A model generated the notes under the pieces. It was not told where the DNA came from. It saw nothing but the letters and a program-made list of their open reading frames with translations, and searched no databases. DNA of 64,000 nucleotides, from positions 1,583,487 to 1,647,486 of the forward strand of contig JAJEKV010000049.1 of the NCBI GenBank assembly GCA_021234155.1, given 5' to 3'. Shown in pieces: positions 1 through 11,924 of the stretch; positions within the stretch are counted from its first letter, which is position 1; each line of letters starts with the position of its first letter. Both the position numbers and the translations under genes were made by a program. The stretch is from Isoetes taiwanensis. Taxonomy: Eukaryota; Streptophyta; Lycopodiopsida; Isoetales; Isoetaceae.

Positions 1-494
1 CAAGAGAATCTTGAGAACTTTGACATTTTCAACATGAATAAGTCTATGACTTAGACTTGCTTCTCATTCATCTCAGCAGATTTTCTACAATGGTGGATAG
101 TGGGTAGCCGCATACATGCGAACTACCCATAAAAAATAAAGGGAAAATCCAATTATATCATTTGGACCCCAACAAAATACAATGCTAATAGAGACTGGGC
201 TAGTGTACCTGCAGAAAGCTTATCACCGGGGATTAAAAAACCCCGCCCTTTCGGGTTTTCGAGGAAAAACCCTAGTGATAAGCCTTCGGCAAGGGGCTTG
301 GACAAACGTAAGGCATAAAAATCGCTCCCAAAACCCACGAATGGAAAAGTCGAAACAGATGCCGCTCGCTAACCTGTACCTGCACATCACCAACAAAACA
401 ACAAGACAAACCAAACCTCCCGTGAGTGGAGGGGCTAATTACGCCGCGTGCGCCACGCGATAAAAATACAATAACAAAGAAGGGGGAGGGTGGG
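1..494. other. Gene-free region, no recognisable feature
   Basis: I see no protein with a recognisable domain on either strand. The short open frames here overlap in several frames and lack family motifs. The part from about 310 shows weak similarity in word content to the spacer at 690-860, which may mean that the repeat pair at 495-1036 is part of a larger degenerate tandem. Confidence 0.5.
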
Positions 495-1036
495 TTCAAA
501 GAGAATAAGGTAATGCTGGCGAGAGAGAAGAGGAAGCTACCGATGAGAAGTCGGGCGTAAACGCGCCTAAAATAGCGAACTCCCAACCGTAAGCGGGCAT
601 CGCCGCCGCGATGCATGCAAAACATGCATGCTCGCCCCATTCTAGAATGGCGATCCGATGTCTCGGATCGATGGGATTCTAGAATGGGACTCGCATGAAA
701 CCAACAAACCGCCCGAATACCAAAGGACTTCCTTAACAAACTAGGATCGAGGACCGAAGGTCACGGGATGAAGGCTAAAGGCCGAGAACGGACAAAGATG
801 AAAGAAACGCCAAATTGGCCAAACCGCATGTGAAGAAGCCCCTCCCCCGCTCGAAAACAATTCAAAGAGAATAAGGTATTGTTGAGAGAGAAGAGGAAGC
901 TACGATGAGAAGTCGGGCGTAAACGCCTAAAATAGCGAACTCCCAACCAGAACGGGCATGCGCCGCCCGCATGCATGCAAAACATGCATGCTCGTCCCAT
1001 TCTAGAATGGCGATCCGATGTCTCGGATCGATGGGA
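495..1036. repeat. Direct repeat pair rich in palindromes (495-676 and 861-1036)
   Basis: Two copies of about 180 bases lie 366 bases apart, differing by small indels and substitutions. Each has a GCATGCA..TGCATGC inverted motif (near 611-631 in copy 1), the perfect 14-base palindrome CCATTCTAGAATGG (637-650 in copy 1), and an inverted pair CGATCCGA/TCGGATCG around TGTC (651-670). In copy 1 a second TTCTAGAA follows at about 678-685, giving a larger imperfect hairpin from about 636 to 688. Long open frames on the minus strand through both copies (272-739 and 761-1000) follow from the repeat and show no known domain. It may be a MITE or a piece of a larger repeat; the family is unknown. Confidence 0.7.
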
Positions 1037-3107
1037 TAATTGTATACAAGTACAATATGATCTTTAGAAGTCTACCTAAATCTCTTTAAGTAGTTGATGA
1101 TTATGGCCGCCGAATTTGCTATACTGAACATTCAACAGCACAGACACTTATGTTGCAAAGGCGACATATCCCTGATTTAAACATAACAGATTGATCTCTA
1201 TAATCACTATTTTGACCTAATCCCCATTGTTGCTTAAGAAGTATAAATGGCCTGTCGCATTCTTATGTTCTTTAGATTTTGAATCTGTCATTGTGTCACA
1301 GCATTGTGTACGTGCATCCAATGTCATATGGATTTTATATTCCATATTTTATGCATTTAGTACATTTGAAGTTATAGGCACCCTAGTTACTCTTCTAAAA
1401 CCTGTTGCAACTACAATCAGACTTCCTTGGACTATAGCTGAAAGAGCCTTGAATGAGATTATGTTTCATAGATTTTGTCTGTCAAATGGGTATCCATCCT
1501 AAAAGTTCCAATGCACCAAGGCATTAATAAAACTTATTCAATTTGACCTCTTCATCATAAATTAATGTATCTGCCTTTGATGAACCGAGCACTACTTACA
1601 CCTGGTAACATGTACTGGAGACCAATAATGTCTGAAGATTTTGATATTATGACATCTATTGAGCCATGACACATTGATCTTTATTATACATTGACATCAT
1701 CTATGAATCAGTATTCAACAGGCATACAACATCCCTTGATATAATGCTATGCAAGTTTAATTGTCATGTCACCATTATCATAGATGTTTCCTTATTATAC
1801 TCTTTGACTAGCCCAGTTGTTCATGAGTTGTTCATGAGATCAGAGGTAAAACAGATAAGCTTTATATCTGAATATTTTGGCCTGTATATACTTCTATATG
1901 GACAGCAAATTCTTGGGAAGTATTTGTCAAAACTAGCCGCTTGCTACATCACATATGGATCTATTGCAGCGTTCCGTCACTGCATTATGGCGTGGCATAG
2001 TAAGCCGTCTTTTAATTCTTGCTTTGATGCAAAAATCATTGTAACTGTGGATGCTTTAAACGTAAATAACTAGTGTTTTGCAAGGTAAGGCCATGATAAG
2101 AGGCAGATCATGTTCATCATAGAAGCATCCGTTGTGGATTGGAGGCCTGTGTGCTTGGAGGTTATTTTGACTGATTATACAGGCTGTGTAGATATTGTTG
2201 TCCTATGAGTGTTTTATGTTTGGCTCAAGAATAGCTAGTTGAAATAGCAAAAAATCTAATGAGCCTGACCGGAGCCGCATTTGGTTAACAAATATTCCTG
2301 TTTTCTACTGTTTACTGTACCCAAATAAAAAAGAAAAAAAAAAAAAAAAAATGCCAACTCATCGTCGGACTTTCTTTGTTGGTCAATCAAAAGTCTTTTA
2401 TTAGGCATATACGAACGGTTCAAATTGCATATGAGTATATTTCATTCATCTTATTTGATGTAAAGTCCGCGAGGCCAATGATGCCCTGCCACATGGCAGC
2501 AATTCTTTACAAGAATATTGCCCTGGCCACCACCTCACATTCTGCACGTTGTTGGATGCACGACACATGGCGGTGGATCTAGGGCCCCCGTGACTTCACA
2601 TTGCACGAATGGCCCTGCGACTTCAATTCTAGGCAGGACTCCACGCTGCCCCACATCGTCCAGTCTTCCTTGTTGGAATTGAAGCCACAGGGCCATTCCT
2701 GTATACAAAAAGCTTCCCGCAAATTTTTGAAGCGGCGCCACTTACAGGTCGTCCTTGCTTCTTGCTACTTCTTCGAGCCAAGGCTACTCCGGCAAGGCTA
2801 TTCCTTTTTGGGTTGCCCCTAGGGAGGCAAACCCTTGCTTATATGGGCTTGTGGCATATCCTAGATATGTGCTAGAATATACTGTAAACTGGCGGTTAGC
2901 TGTGTTCTGGATCGCTGATGTTTCAACTGGGTAACTGGCTTCTCGCTGCGGGATGCGCCGTTATAGGAGGATAAAGATGGAGCTAGGAGTTGCAGCGATG
3001 GTGGAACAGTAGACATTTTAGGCGTAAGTGCAAGTAAGGATGTGCTGGAGTTTGAATACACCTCCAGTCCGTGGATCACCTTCACATCTTGGCCACAATA
3101 TTCCAGA
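1037..3107. other. Gene-free region with one A-rich tail
   Basis: No open frame here has a recognisable domain. An A-rich tract at 2324-2350, preceded by a sequence without coding features, could be the tail of an old retroposed copy, but I see no target-site duplication. The frames at 1227-1502 and 1744-2073 are probably chance. Confidence 0.5.
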
Positions 3108-3433
3108 ACCCATGGTTAAGCAAAATTTCAGAACTTACGGCCCTTTTCTCCCTCTTTTACTGCAGAACTTAAACTCCGGTTTATTGTGAAATGCACCACG
3201 ATTGATCTGGCCAAGTCAATTCGATGCAGATTAGGGTTCGCTTCGGATCTTGATGCAATCTCAGGTAGCCGACTCCTTATAATTTGCCCTGCTCTGTTCC
3301 ATGTTCTTTGACAACAGCGAAAAGCAATTTGAAAGTCTGGTTGTGGTTACCCATGGTTAAGCAAAGTTTCAGACCTTACTGCCCTTTCCCCGCTCTTTTA
3401 CTGCAGAACTCAAGGTTTCGGTTTATTGTGAAG
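3108..3433. repeat. Short direct repeat (3108-3191 and 3348-3433)
   Basis: Two copies of about 85 bases, beginning ACCCATGGTTAAGCAAA and ending near GGTTTATTGTGAA, lie about 240 bases apart in the same orientation. They differ by scattered substitutions, so the duplication is not recent. No coding content is evident. Confidence 0.75.
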
Positions 3434-5102
3434 CAATGTATATCAAAGTATCGCTTTAAGCAACTTCAAGACCAAATGCTGTATACTACAGAGAGTGTAC
3501 CATGCATCATAAGGGAAGGTATAATCCATAACTCTGTTTTGTATCTTACTTGCAAAATAAGTGCGATTTATCTAGATAAATCTGCTTCTTGAGGCTAGTT
3601 GAGAGAGTCCCCCTTAGAGTATTTAAAGCCTCATTGCATTCCTCTCATTTTCATCATCCGTCTTTGAGCCTATGTTGTTTCGCTATGTTGATTGAGTGCA
3701 ACTAGGCTCTAGAAGCCAGAAACTATTCGAGGTATATAAAGAGCTAATACAGAGCTTTGTTTTTGTCTGTTTATATTATAGATTGAGTTTACGATGCCCT
3801 GTGGTTTTGAAAGCAGTCTTTCTTTCTTTCAAAACTAGCTGCCTCTTAATGTAGTTCCCCAATTGGAACATGCAGGTGATGCTTTTTTATCTGGTTTTGA
3901 TTTTGTATTGGTACTCTTTAAGGGATTTATTGCCTTTCGTATAATTAAGAACATGTTGTAGATTTCAGCATGGAGTAGTTTTAGCAGGTCCAACCATAAG
4001 GTGCAGAACCTAGCTTACGTTTTTTTTTTTACATTTTATAAATTAGATATTGTCTGTGTTCGTTCTTCCATTCACTTATATTGTATGGAAGTTGATCTTT
4101 ATTTTATGCAAATAAAGTCTTAAGGCTTTTGTTCGAGCACTGATCGACATGAATTAATAATAAATTTGGGCATTTAGTTAAGAGTGCCACTATGGAATGC
4201 CATTCATGTGTTCACCTAGCCTATTATCATCTGAGCAAAGCACTAAGTTTAAAAACTCTGCCTTTTTGCTACATCTAGAGTTTCAAACCCCTGTTATTGA
4301 TGCTTGCTATGGTGCTGCTCTGCTACAATTGCCTTTTGTGCTTGAAAACAAAGCAGCGAGGTAAGGAACTATATTTTCCTGTTAGTGATACTTGCTATGG
4401 GGCTGCTCTACTTGAATATCTACTATTTGGTGCTAGAGATATCTGAATATAAATGGTGGAAAATATGGCTTATGTAAAAATATTGCAATCATCCTATTCT
4501 AACTCCAATGCACAATCCTTCAGCATCATATCATATCTGCCATTAAGGTGTACAAGTATATCTAGGACGTTTATTTTCTTTGTTCCCTTTATAAATCAAT
4601 CTATGTATTTTCATAAAGGTCAATAACAGGTAAAATACTGAGGCAAAGGAGATCACGTCATTTCTTGTCTTGAAATAATCAGTCTTCACTAATGATACTA
4701 TTTGTCTTTGTGATAGGTCTTTGGCAATAATAGTACTTATCACACAAAGGAATTCATGAAATGTAAACAAATATCAAAATAAAAAATTAATGGACATATA
4801 AAATGCCAAATAAACGCGAACCATATATCTAAAGGTTCATCATAGACAGGTTTTCAACCTTAGCTAACACTAAAATCCAACAAGAAATTAACAAGCAATC
4901 ACAAATATCTTCAAAATTTTCCTTCACAAGTTCCCTATCTTTGCAGGTTTCTAACGATGCCCAGCAACGTTGGGCACCATTACTAGTTTAGCTATGAAGA
5001 TGGGGATTCTTGGTCTGTGCATTGCGTAGACCTTGCATTTCGAGTCTGCGATCATTGGGTTTTACTTTTTCTTGTGAGGTTTGGGGTTAGGCTATGCGTT
5101 GA
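3434..5102. other. Gene-free region
   Basis: AT-rich sequence with no recognisable gene. A small repeated phrase (CTTGCTATGG.GCTGCTCT) occurs near 4303 and 4390. The stretch ends at the left boundary of the LTR element. Confidence 0.5.
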
Positions 5103-6067
5103 TGAAACAGACCTAGCCCCTTGACCTACGCCATTACACCGACACGTTTAACATCTAAGTTAAACATCCAAGATACTCGTATACTTGCTCAATAAAGTAT
5201 AGTCCCATTGATCAGATAATTACATACAAGACCAAGCTCATCTGAGTTTGGCATGCTAACAACTCCTACTAGCTCAACAAGTCCTCAACAAGTCCTCCTT
5301 ATAAGTCATTGAGAATGACTCTGGAAAACGCTCCTGCTGTCGCGCCCTCATCCCTAGACTCTCCATTCGAATACTGCATTCTCAGCTCAGAACGTACTGT
5401 CTTAAACATACACAAACAACACAAGGGGGTTAGTCCACAAGGACTAAGTGGGGAAGAAATATTTTGGGAGCATCTACAACATCAACCACAAAGCAATCTA
5501 GCGTATAACATCAAACACAAAGTAATCTAGCATGCCCATCAAAGATAAGAACAACAACAATTTTACCTGCTCCACTACGCCCCTGCGTTAGTTAGAACTC
5601 AGGCTACAAGCATGTTTACATTCTCATCAATCGTATGTATGTATGCACATATGCCAAGCCATCTGGCTCGGATGCAGAGTTACACGGCCACCCCACCCCT
5701 CCGAAGGTGGGCTGTAAATGCAACATGCCATCCGTCTAGCCATCTAGAACGGATGCGGAGTCTCACAGCCATTCCACCCCTCCGAAGATGGTCCGTTTGC
5801 AATACAAGACGCAACATCATCCATCATGACTTTACAAGATAGTATATCACCAATAACCTTACAGGTTGATCCAATACGAAATATCATAGAATCCTCATGC
5901 ATCTTACTTCCAAGAACAACCACAAAACAATGCAATACAATAGGATGAGGTTCATACCAAGATATTTTATAACCCAGTGACAACATCTCATCGCCACATC
6001 TCAAAGCAAGAACATGGCTTCCTTAACATATAAGCAACCATAACTTCCAGGTAATACCATAATTACA
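5103..6067 (-). repeat. 3' LTR of the 5103-7684 element
   Basis: This is the left copy in plus coordinates, hence the 3' LTR. It contains an internal imperfect duplication (about 5655-5711 and 5740-5797) built on GCCATCT...CGGATGC.GAG and CACCCCTCCGAAG.TGG, which is also kept in the other LTR. Short open frames of 73, 76 and 86 codons recur in both LTRs and carry no known domain. Confidence 0.85.
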
Positions 6068-6706
6068 CTTGCCAAAACAAATAAAAACATAATCACATCC
6101 CCCATCTGTGTATCTTATGGCTATACAACCTGCACAAGTAAATTCAAGGGAACCTAAAAGATTACGAACATAGTTTACTGTGACTTCTCACAAAAAGAAC
6201 CCACCCAACATAGCTAACAACTTCCTAAACCCTTGAGTTTACCTCTTTAAGCACTGTTCATGAGCCCTCACGACCCTAGCACTGATTTTGCTGAAGCACT
6301 ACAACTCCCTACACATGGTCTGCTTTAAAGTAACGCGGCAACATGGTCCACCATTAGACAATCTATAAGTTATAGAAACTTGTAGGAACATACCTTCACA
6401 ATGGCCCGCTATTCATGCCTTGCATGAAAACATCCGTCTTAACATTTCACCCTATTTTCGGTAACTTTCGACCAAGTTTAGCTCCTTGATGAACTGCATT
6501 CCATTAGCTTTTCTAGCTTACATAGCACAGAATAATAATCAAAAGTTAAGATACTATCAATCCCTAATATCTATGCTCGTTTCTTGTTCCTCTTAACTCA
6601 TCTTGGCTGGTGCATTTACCAATCACCAAACCATTCTACTTTATAGTAGAACCTCTGGAACTCTTAGCCCCTAATTCCCACAGCCCGAAGGTGTCGGAAC
6701 TTTACG

Positions 6707-6719
6707 CTCTGATATCAAC
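6707..6719 (-). other. Putative primer-binding site (initiator Met tRNA type)
   Basis: The plus strand reads GCTCTGATATCAA immediately before the LTR boundary; its complement TTGATATCAGAGC matches the usual plant PBS TGGTATCAGAGC except in two bases near its 5' end. Confidence 0.7.
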
Positions 6720-7684
6720 TGAAACGGACCTAGCCCCTTGGCCTAGGCCGTTACACCGACACGTTTAACATCTAAGTTAAACATCCAAGATACTCGTATA
6801 CTTGCTCAATAAAGTATAGTCCCATTGATCAGATAATTACATACAAGACCAAGCTCATCTGAGTTTGGCATGCTAACAACTCCTACTAGCTCAACAAGTC
6901 CTCAACAAGTCCTCCTTATAAGTCACCGAGGATGACTCTGGAAAACGCTCCTGCTGTCGCGCCATCATCCCTAGACTCTCCATCCAAATACTGCATTCTC
7001 AGCTCAGGACATATCGTCTTAAACATACACAAACAACACAAGGGGGTTAGTCCACAAGGACTAAGTGGGGAAGAAATATTTTGGGAGCATCTACAACATC
7101 AACCACAAAGCAATCTAGCGTATAACATCAAACACAAAGTAATCTAGCATGCCCATCAAAGATAAGAACAACAACAATTTTACCTGCTCCACTACGCCCC
7201 TGCGTTAGTTAGAACTCAGGCTACAAGCATGTTTACATTCTCATCAATCGTATGTATGTATGCACATATGCCAAGCCATCTGGCTCGGATGCAGAGTTAC
7301 ACGGCCACCCCACCCCTCCGAAGGTGGGCTGTAAATGCAACATGCCATCCGTCTAGCCATCTAGAACGGATGCGGAGTCTCACAGCCATTCCACCCCTCC
7401 GAAGATGGTCCGTTTGCAATACAAGACGCAACATCATCCATCATGACTTTACAAGATAGTATATCACCAATAACCTTACAGGTTGATCCAATACGAAATA
7501 TCATAGAATCCTCATGCATCTTACTTCCAAGAACAACCACAAAACAATGCAATACAATAGAATGAGGTTCATACCAAGATATTTCAAAACCCAGTGACAA
7601 CATCTCATCGCCACATCTCAAAGCAAGAACATGACTTCCTTAACATATAAGCAACCATAACTTCCAGGTAATACCATAATTACA
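6720..7684 (-). repeat. 5' LTR of the 5103-7684 element
   Basis: This is the right copy, which abuts the putative primer-binding site at about 6707-6719 and is therefore the 5' LTR. It matches the left LTR with one-base or no length drift over its entire extent. Confidence 0.85.
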
Positions 7685-8319
7685 CTAATGTCCTAGAGAC
7701 AATTCACATATTCTACTTAATCCTGAGGTCTAAACTCATGAGATGGACTACCACTCAGAATCTCTACTAGATAGGCCATAGCATATTCCTAGCAAATATA
7801 ATGATAAAGAACGAGACTTGGAAACCAAAAAGACATATTAGAGGCTCTCTTTCACACAAAGATAATGCCAGATTGGCAAAGAAGATCAAAACTGGCTGGG
7901 ATGGAGGCAGAACAATCCAAAATTCATAAGGAAAACTTTGGGGGCGACATAGAACCAAATTGAAGATCTATTCTAGCTGAAACAGCCGATTGAATTCGCC
8001 ATAGCTGCCGGTTCTACTGCAAGCACCACCAAGCAATACAATAAACAAAGCACTCATCAAATTCCCAAGCACGCATCAAATCCCCACCTCAGTTTCTCGG
8101 ATTGATTCTGCCTCCTATCGACTGGATCTGCCTTCCTTGCTTCTATTTCCTCGCCTTCCCGCCTGCAAGCTCCTTCCGGTTTCTGCTACCGTTCTACAAT
8201 TCGGCCAGCCTCTCCTTCTCTAGAGAATAGGTAGAGGAGAACAATAAACAAGATCCTTCACCAAACCAAGGCACCCTCTCCTTTGTTCACATCCAATATA
8301 TATATACAATGAGTAGATC
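7685..8319. other. Gene-free region
   Basis: No recognisable gene. The 8080-8230 part is rich in C and T on the plus strand and could be a 5' leader, but no coding region follows that I can identify. Confidence 0.4.
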
Positions 8320-8412
8320 TCAATGCATATGCATGCTAGACAAGTGTTGTGCATGCAATCACATGCATGCATGCGCATGTGCATGTACAGGCATGCAATC
8401 TAATGCATGCTT
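8320..8412. repeat. Alternating purine-pyrimidine tract with many CATGCA (RY) motifs
   Basis: About ten GCATGC, CATGCA or TGCATG words are packed into 90 bases, including a run of CATGCATGCATGCGCATGTG near 8362. CATGCA is the RY/Sph element bound by B3 factors in plant seed promoters, but a simple repeat drift of TGCA is an equally good explanation because no gene is identified downstream. Confidence 0.5.
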
Positions 8413-10391
8413 ATCATTCCAATACGCATTAATCTAACACCACCTTTTCTAATGTATTTCGATAGTTTCAAATGCCACTACTAGCATAACCCATGGACGC
8501 ATATCAACAAGGTTGTTAGATGATCTACACCCTCTTATATTGAGACAAAGTAAGCCACTAGGTTCGTTACAGTTGATGTTTTATTCCTCTACAAAAACCT
8601 GCTCCTCAGATGTTTGAAGCCCTCTGTGACAAAAAACCGATCAGAGGTCTTCAAGAAGTTCTCTCATTTCTATGCCCATAAAACATGTATTTCCATTCTT
8701 TCCTATATTACACTTGTCCTAATCCTTCTGCCATCCTTGTTCCATGCCGAGCACCAAAGATCTCTTCAGGCCAATCCTCATAAAATCAAGTACTATATTG
8801 TTTTGAAGTAGCAATTTTGATTGATTTTAAAAACATGACTTTGAAGTATCATTTAAGCCACTTCACCCTCCAGCCATGGAGGGCAACCCTCCATGCGCAG
8901 CACCTTGTTTTTTTGTATTTTGGACTTTTTGGAGCATGGCATATTTCATTCTCAGGGCAGGGGTTTCTAAATCGGTGGGTATTCTAGATTTAGGCTTCAT
9001 TCATGCTTTAGGATTTTTTTTTGCTTGGGAGACAGCTTCAGATGGTGAAATCGTGGCAACTTCTTCAACATTCTATTTCAGGTTCGATGCTATCCATTCC
9101 TATGCTTTCCATTTCTAAGGCAACTGGAGATAGATATGTGGTTTTTTGTTATTGCTTTGCTAAAGCACCATGATCTCGGCGATGGGTTTTGCAGATTAAT
9201 TTCCTATTTTTGTGTGGTCTATGATCATTCTCTTGTCTATTATTGCTTTTGTTGGTGTGAGGAAAGCTGCTAGGGCAGCTTCTAGAGCAACCGAAAATGT
9301 TTCTAGCTGCTCTAAGGATGTGCCTGCCTCTTTTAAGGAAAAGAAGAAAGGGAATGTTAAATTGTTGCAGCCTGGGGATGCAGATTCACTAATGTGTTTA
9401 TCACTCTTTCTTGTAGTGGTTCATATATTGACATGCTCTTCTTTGGTAAATTGACTAATTTTCTGAAAGGTTGGTGGATGTTGTGGTAAGTATGGAAAAA
9501 GGCTCAGAAATTAATAATCTTCATTTGCAATGTGTATTGCGAATTGCAGCTAAGAATGTTTGTATTGTAAACAAGCTAATTAAGGAATTTCTCAGGTGGT
9601 AAAGAATCCAATTTTCTTTTCTTTTTTTTTTTTTTTTTTTTTTGGATGATGCTTAGAGCTATACACTCATATGTGGCTTTCATACTATAGCTTAAGATAA
9701 AAAGCTGTAAACTTCACATGTATCCTTCAAAATAGGTATCCTGATATTTAAAGCTTTCTGGTGCCTTGTTAAATAGTATATGACACACTAAGATGTATTT
9801 GGGGTTTGATTACACCACAAATGACATCTACATGATGGTAAACTAGACCAAATTGTGGTATATAAGTGTATGATGTATAAATTGAGAAAAACATCATCAT
9901 AAAAAATACTGGAATATAGGGCTTAACATTTAACTATGGATTTTGTATATTTAGTTCAGCTTTATCCTGAAATATATGTAATTTCCCGAACCAAAAACTT
10001 GGTCCACGGCTAGTTTACCCTAAAATCCAGTAGGGCTACAGTGGCGGTAATGGATCCACCGAATCAATGTGGGACCTGGGATAAACATCGACCAATGGTA
10101 GCTTGATACTTCTTGACGTGCGGCGAATCCGGATATGGAGCCTGCAAAGAAATCTGGCACAAGATATTGGATTGATTTCCTTTTTTCGGCAATGAGCATG
10201 TCGGTTTCTCTGACAGTTGCTTTCAGCACAAGGCAAGTCTTTGCTTCAATGAATTAAAGTTTAGGGCAGCATATATGCTAATATACATGATTTATCAGTG
10301 ATATTTCACATGCATATGGTGGCAGCACCATTTAACTCTGTGTACTCTAGTCAGTAGCTTTTCCCACCAAAATTTCTAAGGGCCACGAAAA
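8413..10391. other. No recognised gene; two unassigned open frames and a poly-T run
   Basis: Plus-strand frames at 8876-9118 (80 codons) and 9212-9454 (80 codons, starting with a hydrophobic stretch followed by a basic, serine-rich part) have no family I recognise. A run of about 25 T at 9619-9644 could be the tail of a minus-strand retroposed copy lying to its right, though no second end is evident. Confidence 0.35.
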
Positions 10392-10697
10392 ATGTATGGA
10401 TATGAATATAACTCAGATGGATGCTCTATTAGTTCAGATTCTAAGTGCCATTTGATAGAGGACGAACTATTGTATTTATCCATTCAAGAATCATCTGAGG
10501 TAATGGAAGAGATGCACATCAGAAATACTAATGGGCAAAAGCGCCCTTTGCAAGAAGACAATGGAGGCAGTTCTAAGAAAAACAATAGCAACTGGCTGAA
10601 GCATGGTGGGAATAAACAGGGTGGATCATCCTCAAAGGGTTTTGCATACAACCAGAGATCAGATTATGAATCTGATGATGAACAAGAAGAATATCAG
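10392..10697 (+). CDS. First coding exon of the unrecognised gene
   Basis: The exon gives 102 residues from ATG at 10392, rich in Ser, Asn, Gly and acidic residues, with a basic Lys-Arg patch around residues 48-50 and ending in a Glu/Asp-rich stretch (DDEQEEYQ). It looks disordered. The open frame stops two codons beyond a CAG|GTCTGA donor at 10698, and splicing to the acceptor at 12641 keeps the frame. I chose this ATG because it is the first in frame; an upstream exon remains possible. Confidence 0.45.
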
Positions 10698-11566
10698 GTC
10701 TGATTCAGAGTATTTTAATACATTTTGTGAATAGGATGATAGTCCGAAATGATTTGATATACAATTTAGCATTAGGTGGAGTGAGAGCAATGCTGTTTTT
10801 ACCACCTTTAGAAGAAAGTTTTAATGCTTTGGCATAATGTGGTCTTTATACAACTAATTATGCATAATGTAACATGCTTTAAGCTTAAAATACATAAGTT
10901 CTGTAATTTAAACTTCTAATTCAGTGGATACTACTAATTCAGAGAATGCCTTAATTTGGCAGGATATGATCTCTTTACACTTGATTATGCTTAATACATC
11001 TTGCTTTATGCTGAAAATATATAAGTTCTATAATTTTACTTCTAGTTCAGTCTATTCTTGAGTTTTTTATTTGGTAAGGAGCAAAAAGGTTACAAATGGT
11101 GACCGGTGAAGAACCGAGAAACCAGTTGTACCTTTTGGCCCTTGCACTCTTACCCTTTTCAGGCTAACAGTGTATTGATTGGCTGCAGGTACTTGGTTTC
11201 TCTTCTATTTGTTGCTTTTTTGCTATTTTCTAGATTAAGGGCTTGAGGATGGATGACTGATTTTATGAGTATGAAGAATCATCAAATTACAAGTAATATC
11301 TACCCTTTATGTGATGGAACTGATTGATATGAAGTAATGATAGCTTTACATATGCTGAGTAAGATCCTTTTTGTCTACAAGTTTTGGATACTATCCACGA
11401 AATACATGATCCAATTTTTATTTTTCTGGTAGATAAGATCATGATTGTACTCCCTGTCCAGAATAAGGTTATAAACATGATCGAGACAAGAAATATGAGA
11501 TTCTGAAATACATTTTATGGTTTTAAGATCATACAAATTTTGTTGGTTTTAGCATGAGGATGACAC

Positions 11567-11924
11567 AAAGAATATGATATGCCAGGCTTTTCATCTAGCA
11601 ACAGGATGGTTGCTTTGGACTATCTGGAAAAGACGAAGATTGGTAATCTTCAAAGGTCTGGATGTGGCAGATAATCGTGTTCTCCAAGAAGCTCAAGGCT
11701 ACATTGTAAAGTCGTATCATTGTTCTTCACTTGCCCCTCGCAAGAGGCGATTGATTTTTGAGGAGTTTTTGGATGTGCACTCTTATGCTTAGGCAGGTTG
11801 CTTCACTCGGTGGGTCTCCACTTATCCGCTGAGATTTTATTCCTGTCTCTGCATTTACACTTGTATTTGACTCTTTGATTGAATAAAATCTGACGTCCTT
11901 CAACAAAAAAAGAATATGATATGC
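11567..11924 (+). mobile_element. 5'-truncated LINE copy with 16-bp target-site duplication
   Basis: The element body 11583-11908 is nearly identical to the 3' end of the large LINE (about 17030-17360): the last ~68 codons of ORF2, its stop, a short 3' UTR with AATAAAATCTGACGTCC and a short A-tail. The 16-base direct repeat AAAGAATATGATATGC flanks it at 11567-11582 and 11909-11924 with no mismatch. It sits in the first intron of the unrecognised gene in the sense orientation. The exact duplication marks it as a recent insertion. Confidence 0.93.

Larger units (their letters stand above)
5103..7684 (-). mobile_element. Complete non-autonomous LTR retrotransposon (TRIM/LARD-like)
   Basis: Two direct repeats of 965 bases (5103-6067 and 6720-7684) enclose a 652-base interior with no coding capacity. 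Read on the minus strand each LTR starts TGTAATTATGG and ends TTTCA, that is TG...CA. Directly inside the right LTR, the minus strand reads TTGATATCAGAGC, close to the primer-binding site complementary to initiator methionine tRNA (usual form TGGTATCAGAGC). This fixes the element on the minus strand. By eye the LTRs differ at roughly 18 positions, many clustered at their plus-strand left ends. I see no 5-base target duplication (GTTGA against CTAAT) and no clear purine tract beside the left LTR. The small size and empty interior mean it must rely on another element for its proteins. Confidence 0.85.

Noticed and set aside
272-1000. Long minus-strand open frames (155 and 79 codons) with similar products
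   Set aside because: They run through the two copies of a palindromic direct repeat, which explains the similarity; no known domain and no start context.
5309-7621. Pairs of identical 71-86 codon frames on both strands
   Set aside because: They are identical because they lie in the two LTRs; the composition and lack of domains argue against coding.
10020-10236. Two overlapping minus-strand frames of 66 and 69 codons
   Set aside because: They overlap in different frames without any domain, so at most one could be real and neither has support.
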